Shown: positions 1-5,903 of the stretch, piece by piece
How positions within the stretch are numbered: position 1 is the first letter of the stretch
Layout: each line of letters begins with the position of its first letter
Origin: Phycisphaerales bacterium
GTDB lineage: Bacteria > Planctomycetota > Phycisphaerae > SM23-33
Reading direction: 5' to 3'
Length of the DNA: 9,359 nucleotides
Assembly: GCA_003171235.1 (NCBI GenBank)
Contig: PMYM01000019.1
Coordinates: 1 to 9,359, forward strand
Position numbers and translations under genes: made by a program
The notes under the pieces: generated by a model
What the model was told of the DNA's origin: nothing
What the model saw: only the letters and a program-made list of their open reading frames with translations
Database searches by the model: none

Positions 1-785
1 GTGTTGCTGGAGGCGTTGGTGGCCACGTCGGTGCCGGCGGGGATGAGATTGGCCAGGTCGGCCTTGAGCTTGATCGCGTCGGCGTAGCGGATGGAGATGA
101 TGAAAGTTCCCACCCGGTCGCTCACCTGGAGCTGCCGCGGATCGCTGACCGTCCGCACCGGGATCAGCTCCTTCTTGACCTGGTCGGCGGTGACGATCTT
201 GAGGGTCCTGCCGGTGTAGACGGCGGCGTAGCCTTTCTGGCGCAGCACCGTGTCCAGCAGGGCCACCGCCTCGTCCGCGCTGATGCTCTGGCGGCTCATA
301 ACCGTGATTCGGCTGTCGGGGTGGGCATCTTCGATGATGGTCAGGCCGGCCGTCTCGGAGAGATACTCCAGCACGGTGCGGACGGGGGCGTCGCGGAAGT
401 TCATCGACAGCGGCTTGCCGTATGCCGCCGGGGCCGAAGCGGGGGCGATCACCACAGGTTGGCTGGCCGGTTCCGTGCTGGCCGACATGGTGGCCGGCCC
501 GGTTGTTGGCTCAGTTGCGGCCATGGTGGCCGGTGCGGTTGCCGGCTCAATGGTCATGGTGACCCCGGGGCCTGTGGATGTGTTCGCTTCCAGGACGGTG
601 CCGGTGGCTTGAGTCGCCGAGGGCGCACTGCCCGGGGACGTCAATTCCTGCGCGCCCGCCTGAAAGGCTGCCCAGGCCAGGGCCGCCACGAGCAAGGCGC
701 CTGTCAAGAGGGCGTGGGCCCGGCCGGTGGGGCTGTTGCCAACGAGGTTCAATTTTGTGGCCTGTCCGTCATGTCGAGTTTTCAT
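1..785 (-). CDS. gspD: Secretin GspD of the type II secretion system, N-terminal part (runs off the window at base 1)
   Basis: This gene encodes the outer-membrane channel through which T2SS substrates leave the cell. Only the first 261 codons are visible. Residues 22-45 form a hydrophobic signal peptide with an AGA-type cleavage site, preceded by an unusually long polar N-region. Residues 46-121 are a Thr/Pro/Ala-rich linker with repeated EPATAPAT / EPTTGPAT / EPAS units. Residues about 122-200 match the secretin N0 domain (PLSMNFRDAPVRTVLEYL, then IIEDAHPDSRITV and LKIVTADQVKKELIPV). From about residue 217 an N1 domain begins (FIISIRYADAIKLKADLANLI). The beta-barrel region lies beyond the window. 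The ATG shares one base with the upstream TAA (TAATG), so translation is probably coupled. Being last in the operon and following M and C is unlike the proteobacterial order. The secretin call is sure; GspD rather than another secretin rests on the surrounding gsp genes. Confidence 0.93.
   Translation of the reverse strand, partial: MKTRHDGQATKLNLVGNSPTGRAHALLTGALLVAALAWAAFQAGAQELTSPGSAPSATQATGTVLEANTSTGPGVTMTIEPATAPATMAATEPTTGPATMSASTEPASQPVVIAPASAPAAYGKPLSMNFRDAPVRTVLEYLSETAGLTIIEDAHPDSRITVMSRQSISADEAVALLDTVLRQKGYAAVYTGRTLKIVTADQVKKELIPVRTVSDPRQLQVSDRVGTFIISIRYADAIKLKADLANLIPAGTDVATNASSN
474..548 (-). repeat. Short degenerate tandem repeat coding the Thr/Pro linker of GspD
   Basis: Two units in tandem encode 12 and 13 residues (EPATAPATMAAT, then EPTTGPATMSAST), followed by a partial third unit starting EPAS. 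The DNA shares the GCCGGCC.CCATG core in each unit. It lies between the signal peptide and the N0 domain, where a flexible periplasmic spacer can tolerate changes in length. Confidence 0.6.
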
Positions 786-1363
786 TACTTGGTTTCCTGT
801 AAGCGACGTTGACGCATGCGTTCGATAAGGTCGTTAACTGAGGAGGGGCCGCTGGCGGGCGGGGCGGCCTGCGAAGTGGCGGCGGCCAAGCCGGCGCCGG
901 CCGTGGCGGGCTGGGAGGAACTTGCCACGCTTCCGGCCGGCACGCCCGTGAGGGTCTCGCCGATGTTGACGGTCCGGCTGGCGCCGTTCAGGACGTACTC
1001 CACGCCGTCCAACGAAACGCTCCGGATGACGCCGCCCCCCAAGCTCTTGCCGGCGGCAACGCGGTAGGACTGCCCGCTGCGGGTGTCTTCCACGAAGGCG
1101 ATGCGCAGCTCGTCCTGCATGCCCACGCCCCGCAGGACCAGGAAGCTTTCAGCCGTCGTGCGCGTCGGCCGGACAAAGCCGCCGCGCCCCTCGCGCCCGG
1201 GGGCGGTGCGAGTTCGGGAGAAGATGTTCCGCGAGAGGATCAGCCGGTAGTCGTCCCAGGCTGTCTTGGCCACGCCGGTGGACTGGCTGGCCGGCGTGGC
1301 GCCTGAGCCGGCCAGGGCCGCTAGCAGCAGGGCGGCCAGGGAAGCTGTCAGTGTGCGTTTCAT
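785..1363 (-). CDS. GspC/PilP-like periplasmic bridge protein with one HR-type domain and no PDZ
   Basis: The 192-residue product probably links the inner-membrane GspL/GspM complex to the secretin. The N-terminus (MKRTLTASLAALLLAALAGSG) is a short hydrophobic segment that looks more like a cleavable signal peptide than the signal anchor of classical GspC; it lacks the lipobox cysteine of PilP. Residues 36-50 (WDDYRLILSRNIFSR) resemble the start of the GspC/PilP homology region. Residues about 73-137 have the small beta domain pattern (FLVLRGVGMQDELRIAFVED, then SYRVAAGKSLGGGVI). An Ala/Ser/Pro-rich linker and a charged C-terminal helix (residues 176-192) follow, where GspC would have a PDZ or coiled coil. 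The ATG is chosen because GGGAG lies seven bases upstream and the start overlaps the gspM stop (ATGA). A longer in-frame extension to 1546 is rejected, because it lies inside gspM and would hide the signal peptide. The family is fairly sure; the exact name is not. Confidence 0.78.
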   Translation of the reverse strand: MKRTLTASLAALLLAALAGSGATPASQSTGVAKTAWDDYRLILSRNIFSRTRTAPGREGRGGFVRPTRTTAESFLVLRGVGMQDELRIAFVEDTRSGQSYRVAAGKSLGGGVIRSVSLDGVEYVLNGASRTVNIGETLTGVPAGSVASSSQPATAGAGLAAATSQAAPPASGPSSVNDLIERMRQRRLQETK

Positions 1364-1941
1364 TTGCGTACTCCCGAGGCCGTGGTGGGCTGGCTGGACG
1401 GTGGCGGCGGCGGCGCGTACACCGTCGAGATGCCCAAGTGGAAGATCAGATCGCTGCCGCCTTCCTTGGCCGATATCTGCACCTCGGTGGCGCGGATGGG
1501 GATATCGGCCGTCTCCAGGTGCCACAGCAGCCTGGTCACCGCCCACAGCGAACCGGTGCCGTCAACCTGGAAAGCGATTTCCGGCAGGCGGGTTTTTTCA
1601 GGCAGGCTGTTGGTGCTTAGCCGGGTGAGCTTGGCGGGCCCCTGGCCGGGGGCGGTCTCATGCACCCAGTCAAGTATGACGTGCTGCACCTGATTTTCCG
1701 CCTCGCCCCGGTCCTGCTTCAAGCCGGCCCGCGTCATTGCCTGCCACCTGGGGGCCAGTTGGCGACCTTGGGACAGCAGTGTCTGGGCGTTCGACTTGTC
1801 GACGGCCAGGCGATCCCGCGTCTGCTGGGTGGCCTCCATGGCCGCCAGCAGGGGCGAGATAGCCAGCCGGTCAAGCGCCAGCAGGGCCAGCAAACCCACG
1901 GTCACGATGAACACCACCTTTTCGCGTTTGGAGATAACCAT
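1360..1941 (-). CDS. gspM: GspM/PilO-like inner-membrane assembly protein
   Basis: The 193-residue bitopic protein has the usual GspM layout and partners GspL in the inner-membrane platform. The N-terminus SKREKVVFIVTVGLL is typical, with a short cytoplasmic basic stretch followed by one membrane segment at about residues 8-25. A helical, coiled-coil-like stretch follows (about 31-65). The periplasmic domain (about 84-175) fits the ferredoxin-like fold shared by GspM and PilO, ending in strands such as IPIRATEVQIS and DLIFHLGISTVY. The tail is a Pro/Ser/Thr-rich stretch (APPPPPSSQPTT) that is probably disordered. An AAGGAGG inside the last codons of gspL, 12 bases from the ATG, is the likely ribosome site. 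Four bases separate it from the gspL stop. GspM sequences diverge strongly, so the name leans on topology and on its place directly after gspL. Confidence 0.83.
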   Translation of the reverse strand: MVISKREKVVFIVTVGLLALLALDRLAISPLLAAMEATQQTRDRLAVDKSNAQTLLSQGRQLAPRWQAMTRAGLKQDRGEAENQVQHVILDWVHETAPGQGPAKLTRLSTNSLPEKTRLPEIAFQVDGTGSLWAVTRLLWHLETADIPIRATEVQISAKEGGSDLIFHLGISTVYAPPPPPSSQPTTASGVRK

Positions 1942-1945
1942 GAAG

Positions 1946-3334
1946 CTACTTGGCCTCCTTGATGGTCAGGCTGATGGCAAAGGAGATGTCCTGGCTGCTG
2001 CCGCCGACCTGGGTGAAAGGCAGCAGCGGGTGGACGTCCAGACGGGGATTGGCCCGGAGGCGATCCGCCAGGGCCATGGCGGCGTCCTCGTTGATGCCCT
2101 TGCCGCTCAGGAGGACCTGCATGTCCTCTTTCATGTCAATGCGGGTGACCCAGATGCGGCCCTCGTCGGGGAAGGCGGCGACGATTTCCTTGAGTGCGGC
2201 CAGGAACTGGGGGCGGCGACCGTACCAGCCCTGGGCGAAGGACACGTTGTCCACGAGCGTCTTGGCCTGCTGGCTGCCGTCGCGCATGCCCTCAAGCGCC
2301 TTGTTCAACCCGATCACTTCCTGCTGGGTGGCGCGCCAGTCCCAAAAGAAGTACAGGGCCACGCCCAGCACGACGGCTACCACCCCGGCCGGCACGAGCC
2401 AGCGCTTCAGGGGCAGTTGGCGCGGCGGCACCAGCCGGGAATGCAGGAAATCCAGGGGAGCGGGGCCCTTCCCGCCCAGACCAGCCAGGGCCGCCGCCGG
2501 CGCCCACGCCAGTTCGCCCTGCGAGGCAGTCCCCAAGCCCAGGTCTTTCCACTCGGCCAGGCGCGCCGGCAGGCCCAGTCGCTGCCCCAGTTCGACCGCC
2601 TGCGATTGGTCCATCTGGCCGTCCAGGTCCCAGATCAGCACCGGCCGGTGTGTTTCGGGCGCCTCGGGCGGCAGCAGGGGCAGGACGCGCCGCAGCGGGC
2701 CGGCCAGGGCCTCGACAAGGTTGCCCGCGTCCGGGGAAAGCGCCAGGCTGCGGATAAGCCGCAGGCCCTCGGGCCACTGGGCGGCCAGTTCGGCGGCGCC
2801 GGCGGACAGGCAAAGCACCAGCCGGCCGGCCGGTTGGGCTTTTTCATCTCCGGCGGCGGCCAGGGCGACGATGCTGGGGGTGAGGGCCTGCACGACCAGG
2901 CCGGCGGCGCGGGCCATTTCCAGCACCTGCTGGATCTGGCGCTGGGGCGCTGCCGCCAGCAGGGCGGCGGTGCCGCCGGCGACGGGGCAGGCGCAATAGT
3001 CGAAGCTCAGTTCGCCCGTTCCGCTGGCGAAATCGCGTTCGGCGGCGATGGCCAGGATGCCCCGCAGGGCCTCGGCCTGGGTAGTCGGCAAGAGCTTCTC
3101 GCGGCAGGCGATCCAAGTGGCCGGCACGCCCGCCAGGCAGCGGGTTGCCTTCAGGCCGGCGCGGCGCAGGGCCTGCCGCAGTTCTTTGCCCAGCCGCTCG
3201 GGCTGGGAAAGGTCCAGCTGGTCGGTCAGGGCCAGTTCCGCCCGGCCAACGACCACGCCGCCGGGGGCGGTCTCCACCGCGCGGATGCGGTTGTCAGTAA
3301 TGGACAGGCCAATAATTCTTCGAGCCTTCAGCAT
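1946..3334 (-). CDS. gspL: GspL-type inner-membrane assembly protein (PilM-like actin fold joined to PilN-like domain)
   Basis: The 462-residue protein couples the ATPase GspE in the cytoplasm to GspM in the periplasm. Residues 1 to about 290 look like the actin-like cytoplasmic domain of GspL/PilM: RIIGLSITDNRIRAVE at the start resembles phosphate-1 strands, and RLVLCLSAGAAELAAQW and PVLIWDLDG are later core strands. A linker (LDFLHSRLVPP, residues 294-304) of the kind that begins PilN proteins precedes one membrane helix at about 312-331. A helical stalk and a ferredoxin-like periplasmic domain (about 375-460) follow, with FLAALKEIVAAFPDEGRIWVTRID and a final SFAISLTIKEAK strand. The start overlaps the gspK stop by one base (TGATG), with GGAGG ten bases upstream inside gspK. 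It is longer than typical proteobacterial GspL, mainly in the cytoplasmic half. ATP binding cannot be judged from sequence alone. Confidence 0.87.
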   Translation of the reverse strand: MLKARRIIGLSITDNRIRAVETAPGGVVVGRAELALTDQLDLSQPERLGKELRQALRRAGLKATRCLAGVPATWIACREKLLPTTQAEALRGILAIAAERDFASGTGELSFDYCACPVAGGTAALLAAAPQRQIQQVLEMARAAGLVVQALTPSIVALAAAGDEKAQPAGRLVLCLSAGAAELAAQWPEGLRLIRSLALSPDAGNLVEALAGPLRRVLPLLPPEAPETHRPVLIWDLDGQMDQSQAVELGQRLGLPARLAEWKDLGLGTASQGELAWAPAAALAGLGGKGPAPLDFLHSRLVPPRQLPLKRWLVPAGVVAVVLGVALYFFWDWRATQQEVIGLNKALEGMRDGSQQAKTLVDNVSFAQGWYGRRPQFLAALKEIVAAFPDEGRIWVTRIDMKEDMQVLLSGKGINEDAAMALADRLRANPRLDVHPLLPFTQVGGSSQDISFAISLTIKEAK

Positions 3335-4743
3335 CAGCGAGACACCTCCGTGGGCACGCCGGCGATGGGGGAAAGGTCATCCAACGAGCCGCCCGCTCGC
3401 AGGTGCGCCAGGATTTGTGGATCCAGGGGCCAACCCAGGTGCGTCAGGTCCTGGCGATAGATGACCTTGGGCGGGCTGTTCTGGGCGTCGATCACCACCC
3501 GGCAGCGGCGAAAGGCCCTGCCGTCTTGGGCCAGGCTGACGATATCCGCGGAAAAACGGTACGAGCGGGCGGTTATCAGGCCGCCGATGAGCACCGCCTT
3601 GGCGGGTGTCAGGGCCGAGGCCACCCAGCCGACGTTGGTGCTGTCGATGCCGCTCTGGGTGCGCCCGGCCAAAAGGGCCGAGGCGTCGGTATCGTCCAGC
3701 CCCGGCAGGGCCATCAGCACCTGCTTGGGGGCGGTGTTGACATTGACCAACCCGCGCAGGGTCGTCTGGGTGCTGGTGGTCAGGCGGTCGGCCACCAGGG
3801 CGAATTCCGCCGCCGTCATGCCGGTGCGCACCTGGAAATCGAAGATGTTCAGGAAGGGGGTCCGCCGCTCGCGGGCGGCGGCTGCGGCTATCTCCACCGC
3901 TCGCCCGGCCGAGAGATTCTGCCGCAACAGGTCGGTCAGGGCCCGGCCGCCGGTGGTGACGTTGATGCGTGCCTGGCCGTTGGCGTCGGTGTTGGGCTCG
4001 ACGCTGTAAACGGTGACAAAGGGCAGCAGGCCGTAATCCAACTGGCCGTCGCGATTGTCGGGTGGGTCGGAGGCGTCGCCGTCGTCCTCGTTGGGATCCA
4101 GCACGCCGTTGCGGTTGGTGTCCTCGCCGTAAAGCACCTGGCGGGCGGCGCCCATGACCAGGAACAGCTCGTCAATGGTTTCAAAAGGCGCGTTCTTGCA
4201 CTGGTAGGGGTCCTTGAGCAGCATGTAGTAATCGCTCTCGGCCCCGCCGGGGGTCACGTTGCTGTCGGGGTCGCGCCAGTCCACGATAGAGGCGGCCAGT
4301 TCGGCGGTCACATCCGGGAACGTCTGGAGCATGTTCACAAAAGTCGCATCTGGGACGACAGACGTGGGAGTATTAAGGTTGATCTTGGAGGCCTCGTCGA
4401 TGACGCCGAAGTACCAGTTGCGGTCGTCGTCGTAGCTGGGCTTGAGCAGCCAGAAAGCCCCGTCGCCCACTCGGACGGCCTGGCTGGGGGTGTCGGTCTC
4501 GGTGGGAACCGCGCCCGAGAGCGAGTCCACGTGGGCAAGCACGTACTGGATGGCCCCCTGCTCGATGGCGTCGGCCTTAAGGGCCGAGGCCTCCCGGGCT
4601 GAATCCAGGGCCTCCACCCGCATGGCATTGGCCAGCAGCAGCACCAGGGCCACCAGGGCCAGGATGATCCAGAGGGTGACGATCAGGATCGTCCCCTTCC
4701 GTCGGCGGCCTTTGGCGGCGTGATGTCCTGGCCGGGGGCTCAT
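3334..4743 (-). CDS. gspK: Minor pseudopilin GspK
   Basis: GspK caps the tip of the pseudopilus together with GspI and GspJ. The 469-residue product has a 17-residue basic leader ending RRRKG, then TILIVTLWIILALVALVLLL. Position +5 is valine, not glutamate, as expected for GspK, the one pseudopilin that usually lacks Glu5. The large globular domain carries family hallmarks: KINLNTPT (120-126), VDWRDPDSN followed by PGGAESDYY (154-173), and VNVNTAPKQVLMALPGL, the second helix-hairpin-helix-like segment. Residues 208-219 (DTNRNGVLDPNE) fit a complete EF-hand calcium loop, followed by an acidic stretch ending DNRDGQLDYG; GspK proteins are known to bind calcium. The protein is longer than the roughly 330 residues of classical GspK. 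The start overlaps the gspJ stop (ATGA), with GGAGG six bases upstream. Confidence 0.95.
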   Translation of the reverse strand: MSPRPGHHAAKGRRRKGTILIVTLWIILALVALVLLLANAMRVEALDSAREASALKADAIEQGAIQYVLAHVDSLSGAVPTETDTPSQAVRVGDGAFWLLKPSYDDDRNWYFGVIDEASKINLNTPTSVVPDATFVNMLQTFPDVTAELAASIVDWRDPDSNVTPGGAESDYYMLLKDPYQCKNAPFETIDELFLVMGAARQVLYGEDTNRNGVLDPNEDDGDASDPPDNRDGQLDYGLLPFVTVYSVEPNTDANGQARINVTTGGRALTDLLRQNLSAGRAVEIAAAAARERRTPFLNIFDFQVRTGMTAAEFALVADRLTTSTQTTLRGLVNVNTAPKQVLMALPGLDDTDASALLAGRTQSGIDSTNVGWVASALTPAKAVLIGGLITARSYRFSADIVSLAQDGRAFRRCRVVIDAQNSPPKVIYRQDLTHLGWPLDPQILAHLRAGGSLDDLSPIAGVPTEVSR

Positions 4744-5426
4744 GGGCTTCCTCCGGCAGTGTCGCTTTGCGAGTTGTCGGTCTGCGAGGCGTCGACGCCG
4801 CAGGGCAGCGGCACCGTCTGGGTGATGCGCAGCGGCTGGTCGCCGCTGGCCGACTCCAGCTCCAGGGTGACCTGCACGGCCTTGGGCAGGGTGTTGTCGA
4901 AGTTGGCTGAATCCCAGCTATCTTGCCAGCCCGTGCCGTCGAAGTAGCTGACCTTGAAGGCTCGCACGCCGCGGCAGATCACCTCCCGCTTTGGCTCGGG
5001 CGTCACCGTCGCCAGCAGGTTGGTGGTGATCCGCCGCTCCAGGATCGTCTGCCCGCCGCCGCCATCCACCACGGCGTACTCGATCTGCTTGATGTCGCCG
5101 ATGCCTTCGTCCGGCTCGATGTCCATGGCCGAGGCGTAGAAGCTCAAGTCGTCGCTGCCGGCGCCCAGCATCCCCTGGCCGGTCTGCCCGACGAAGCCGC
5201 CGGCCAGCACGCCGTTGGGCACGCAGGCCGATTGCAGGTCCGAGCGGATCAGGTCCAGCGTGCGGTGCGTCCGGCGCAGGGTCTCGCAGGCGCCCAGGGC
5301 GACGCGCCGGGCCTTGAACGCGGCGTTCAAACTGGCGTAGAGCGAGCCGATCAGCACCGCCGCCATGGCCGATGCCGCCAGCATCTCAATCAATGTAAAG
5401 CCGCCTTGTCCAATTCGGCGGTTCAT
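4740..5426 (-). CDS. gspJ: Minor pseudopilin GspJ
   Basis: GspJ is a tip pseudopilin that forms a complex with GspI and GspK. From the chosen ATG the product has 228 residues: a nine-residue leader MNRRIGQGG, then FTLIEMLAASAMAAVL with glutamate at +5, a standard type III signal cut after glycine. The globular part carries GspJ-type segments: RRTHRTLDLIRSDLQSA, DDLSFYASAMD, QIEYAVVDG, VRAFKVSYFDGTGWQDSW and KAVQVTLELE. A polar Ser/Asp/Gly-rich tail ends the protein. An in-frame start at 5513 would add 29 residues that lie inside gspI, and would give an atypical leader. The start at 5426 forms an ATGA overlap with the gspI stop and is preferred. Confidence 0.94.
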   Translation of the reverse strand: MNRRIGQGGFTLIEMLAASAMAAVLIGSLYASLNAAFKARRVALGACETLRRTHRTLDLIRSDLQSACVPNGVLAGGFVGQTGQGMLGAGSDDLSFYASAMDIEPDEGIGDIKQIEYAVVDGGGGQTILERRITTNLLATVTPEPKREVICRGVRAFKVSYFDGTGWQDSWDSANFDNTLPKAVQVTLELESASGDQPLRITQTVPLPCGVDASQTDNSQSDTAGGSP

Positions 5427-5902
5427 TCCAGCACCCCGCCGGTCTGACCGGCCTGGGCGGTATACACCAGCGTCGAGAGCGTGATCGATTTGTCCTTGCC
5501 GCCCTGGCGCCACAGCACCGTCACGTCCAGTTGCCGCAGCGTGCCGCTTTCAAATTCCAATACGTCGGCCTTCCACTGATACAGCGGTATGTCCGGCCCG
5601 AAGTCGCCGGCCAGCACGCCCTGCTGCCACTGGCCTTCGGCCGCCAGTTCCATCAGCTTGTCGTGGGCCAGTTCGGCTGCCTCGGACTGGCACTTGGCCG
5701 ACGAAGCCACCGTCAGACAGCCCGAGATGCCCTGCATCACCGCCGGCAGGGCGATCGACAGGATGACCAGCGTGGCCAGAATCTCGATGAAGGTAAAGCC
5801 TTGGTGGCACAGGCGTCTCGCCTGTGTCCTTTTGGCTCTATAAACAACGGCGCTCACAGGCGGGACGCCTGTGCTACCACAAGTTGTCCTGGCCCTGGTC
5901 AT
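5423..5902 (-). CDS. gspI: Minor pseudopilin GspI with a repeat-extended leader peptide
   Basis: GspI nucleates the pseudopilus tip complex with GspJ and GspK. The product has 159 residues. The mature part begins after glycine 35 with FTFIEILATLVILSIALPAV (glutamate at +5). Typical GspI features follow: AELAHDKLMELAAEGQW, PLYQWKADV and RQLDVTVLW. The 35-residue leader is several times the usual length, because residues 8-34 (including GSTGVPPVSAV and KRTQARRLCHQ) are encoded by a 78-bp palindromic repeat read through in frame. The ATG is well supported: GGAGG lies nine bases upstream in the gspH tail, and the start is one base after the gspH TGA. No better start exists nearer the cleavage site; GTG at codon 16 lies inside the repeat and has no ribosome site. 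The mature protein should be normal if the peptidase accepts the long leader. Confidence 0.92.
   Translation of the reverse strand: MTRARTTCGSTGVPPVSAVVYRAKRTQARRLCHQGFTFIEILATLVILSIALPAVMQGISGCLTVASSAKCQSEAAELAHDKLMELAAEGQWQQGVLAGDFGPDIPLYQWKADVLEFESGTLRQLDVTVLWRQGGKDKSITLSTLVYTAQAGQTGGVLE
5802..5879. repeat. 78-bp inverted-repeat element inserted in the gspI leader
   Basis: Two 25-bp arms (5802-5826 and 5855-5879) are inverted copies of each other with 23 of 25 matches, separated by 28 bp. Each arm is itself a small hairpin: ACAGGCG, a three-base loop, CGCCTGT. The arms end in TGGTRGC/GCYACCA. The structure is like a paired REP (BIME-like) element. I recall peptides of the STGVPPV and ARRLC type, and ACAGGCG...CGCCTGT repeats, as common in planctomycete and related genomes; this is memory, not a search. 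The length is a multiple of three and the frame stays open. No target duplication is clear, and the exact borders are unresolved. Confidence 0.85.
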
Positions 5903-5903
5903 A

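Noticed and set aside
1364..1546. N-terminal extension of the GspC-like gene to an upstream start at 1546
   Set aside because: The extension lies inside gspM, is Arg/Gly-rich and would bury the signal peptide. The start at 1363 has GGGAG and an ATGA overlap.
1796..3460. Long plus-strand open frame (about 554 codons) antisense to gspL
   Set aside because: It mirrors the high-GC codon bias of gspL. Its product is Gln/Gly/Arg-rich with no domain-like pattern, while the minus-strand frame is a clear GspL.
3403..4602. Long plus-strand open frame (about 399 codons) antisense to gspK
   Set aside because: Same cause: it is a frame shadow of gspK, with Gly/Val/His-rich low-complexity translation and no plausible start context.
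5427..5513. Upstream start for gspJ at 5513
   Set aside because: It would overlap gspI by about 90 bases and give a 38-residue leader. The ATG at 5426 gives a standard nine-residue leader and an ATGA coupling.
5801..5880. Target-site duplication flanking the 78-bp element
   Set aside because: The bases outside the arms do not form a convincing direct repeat, so the mechanism and exact borders of insertion cannot be read from this copy.
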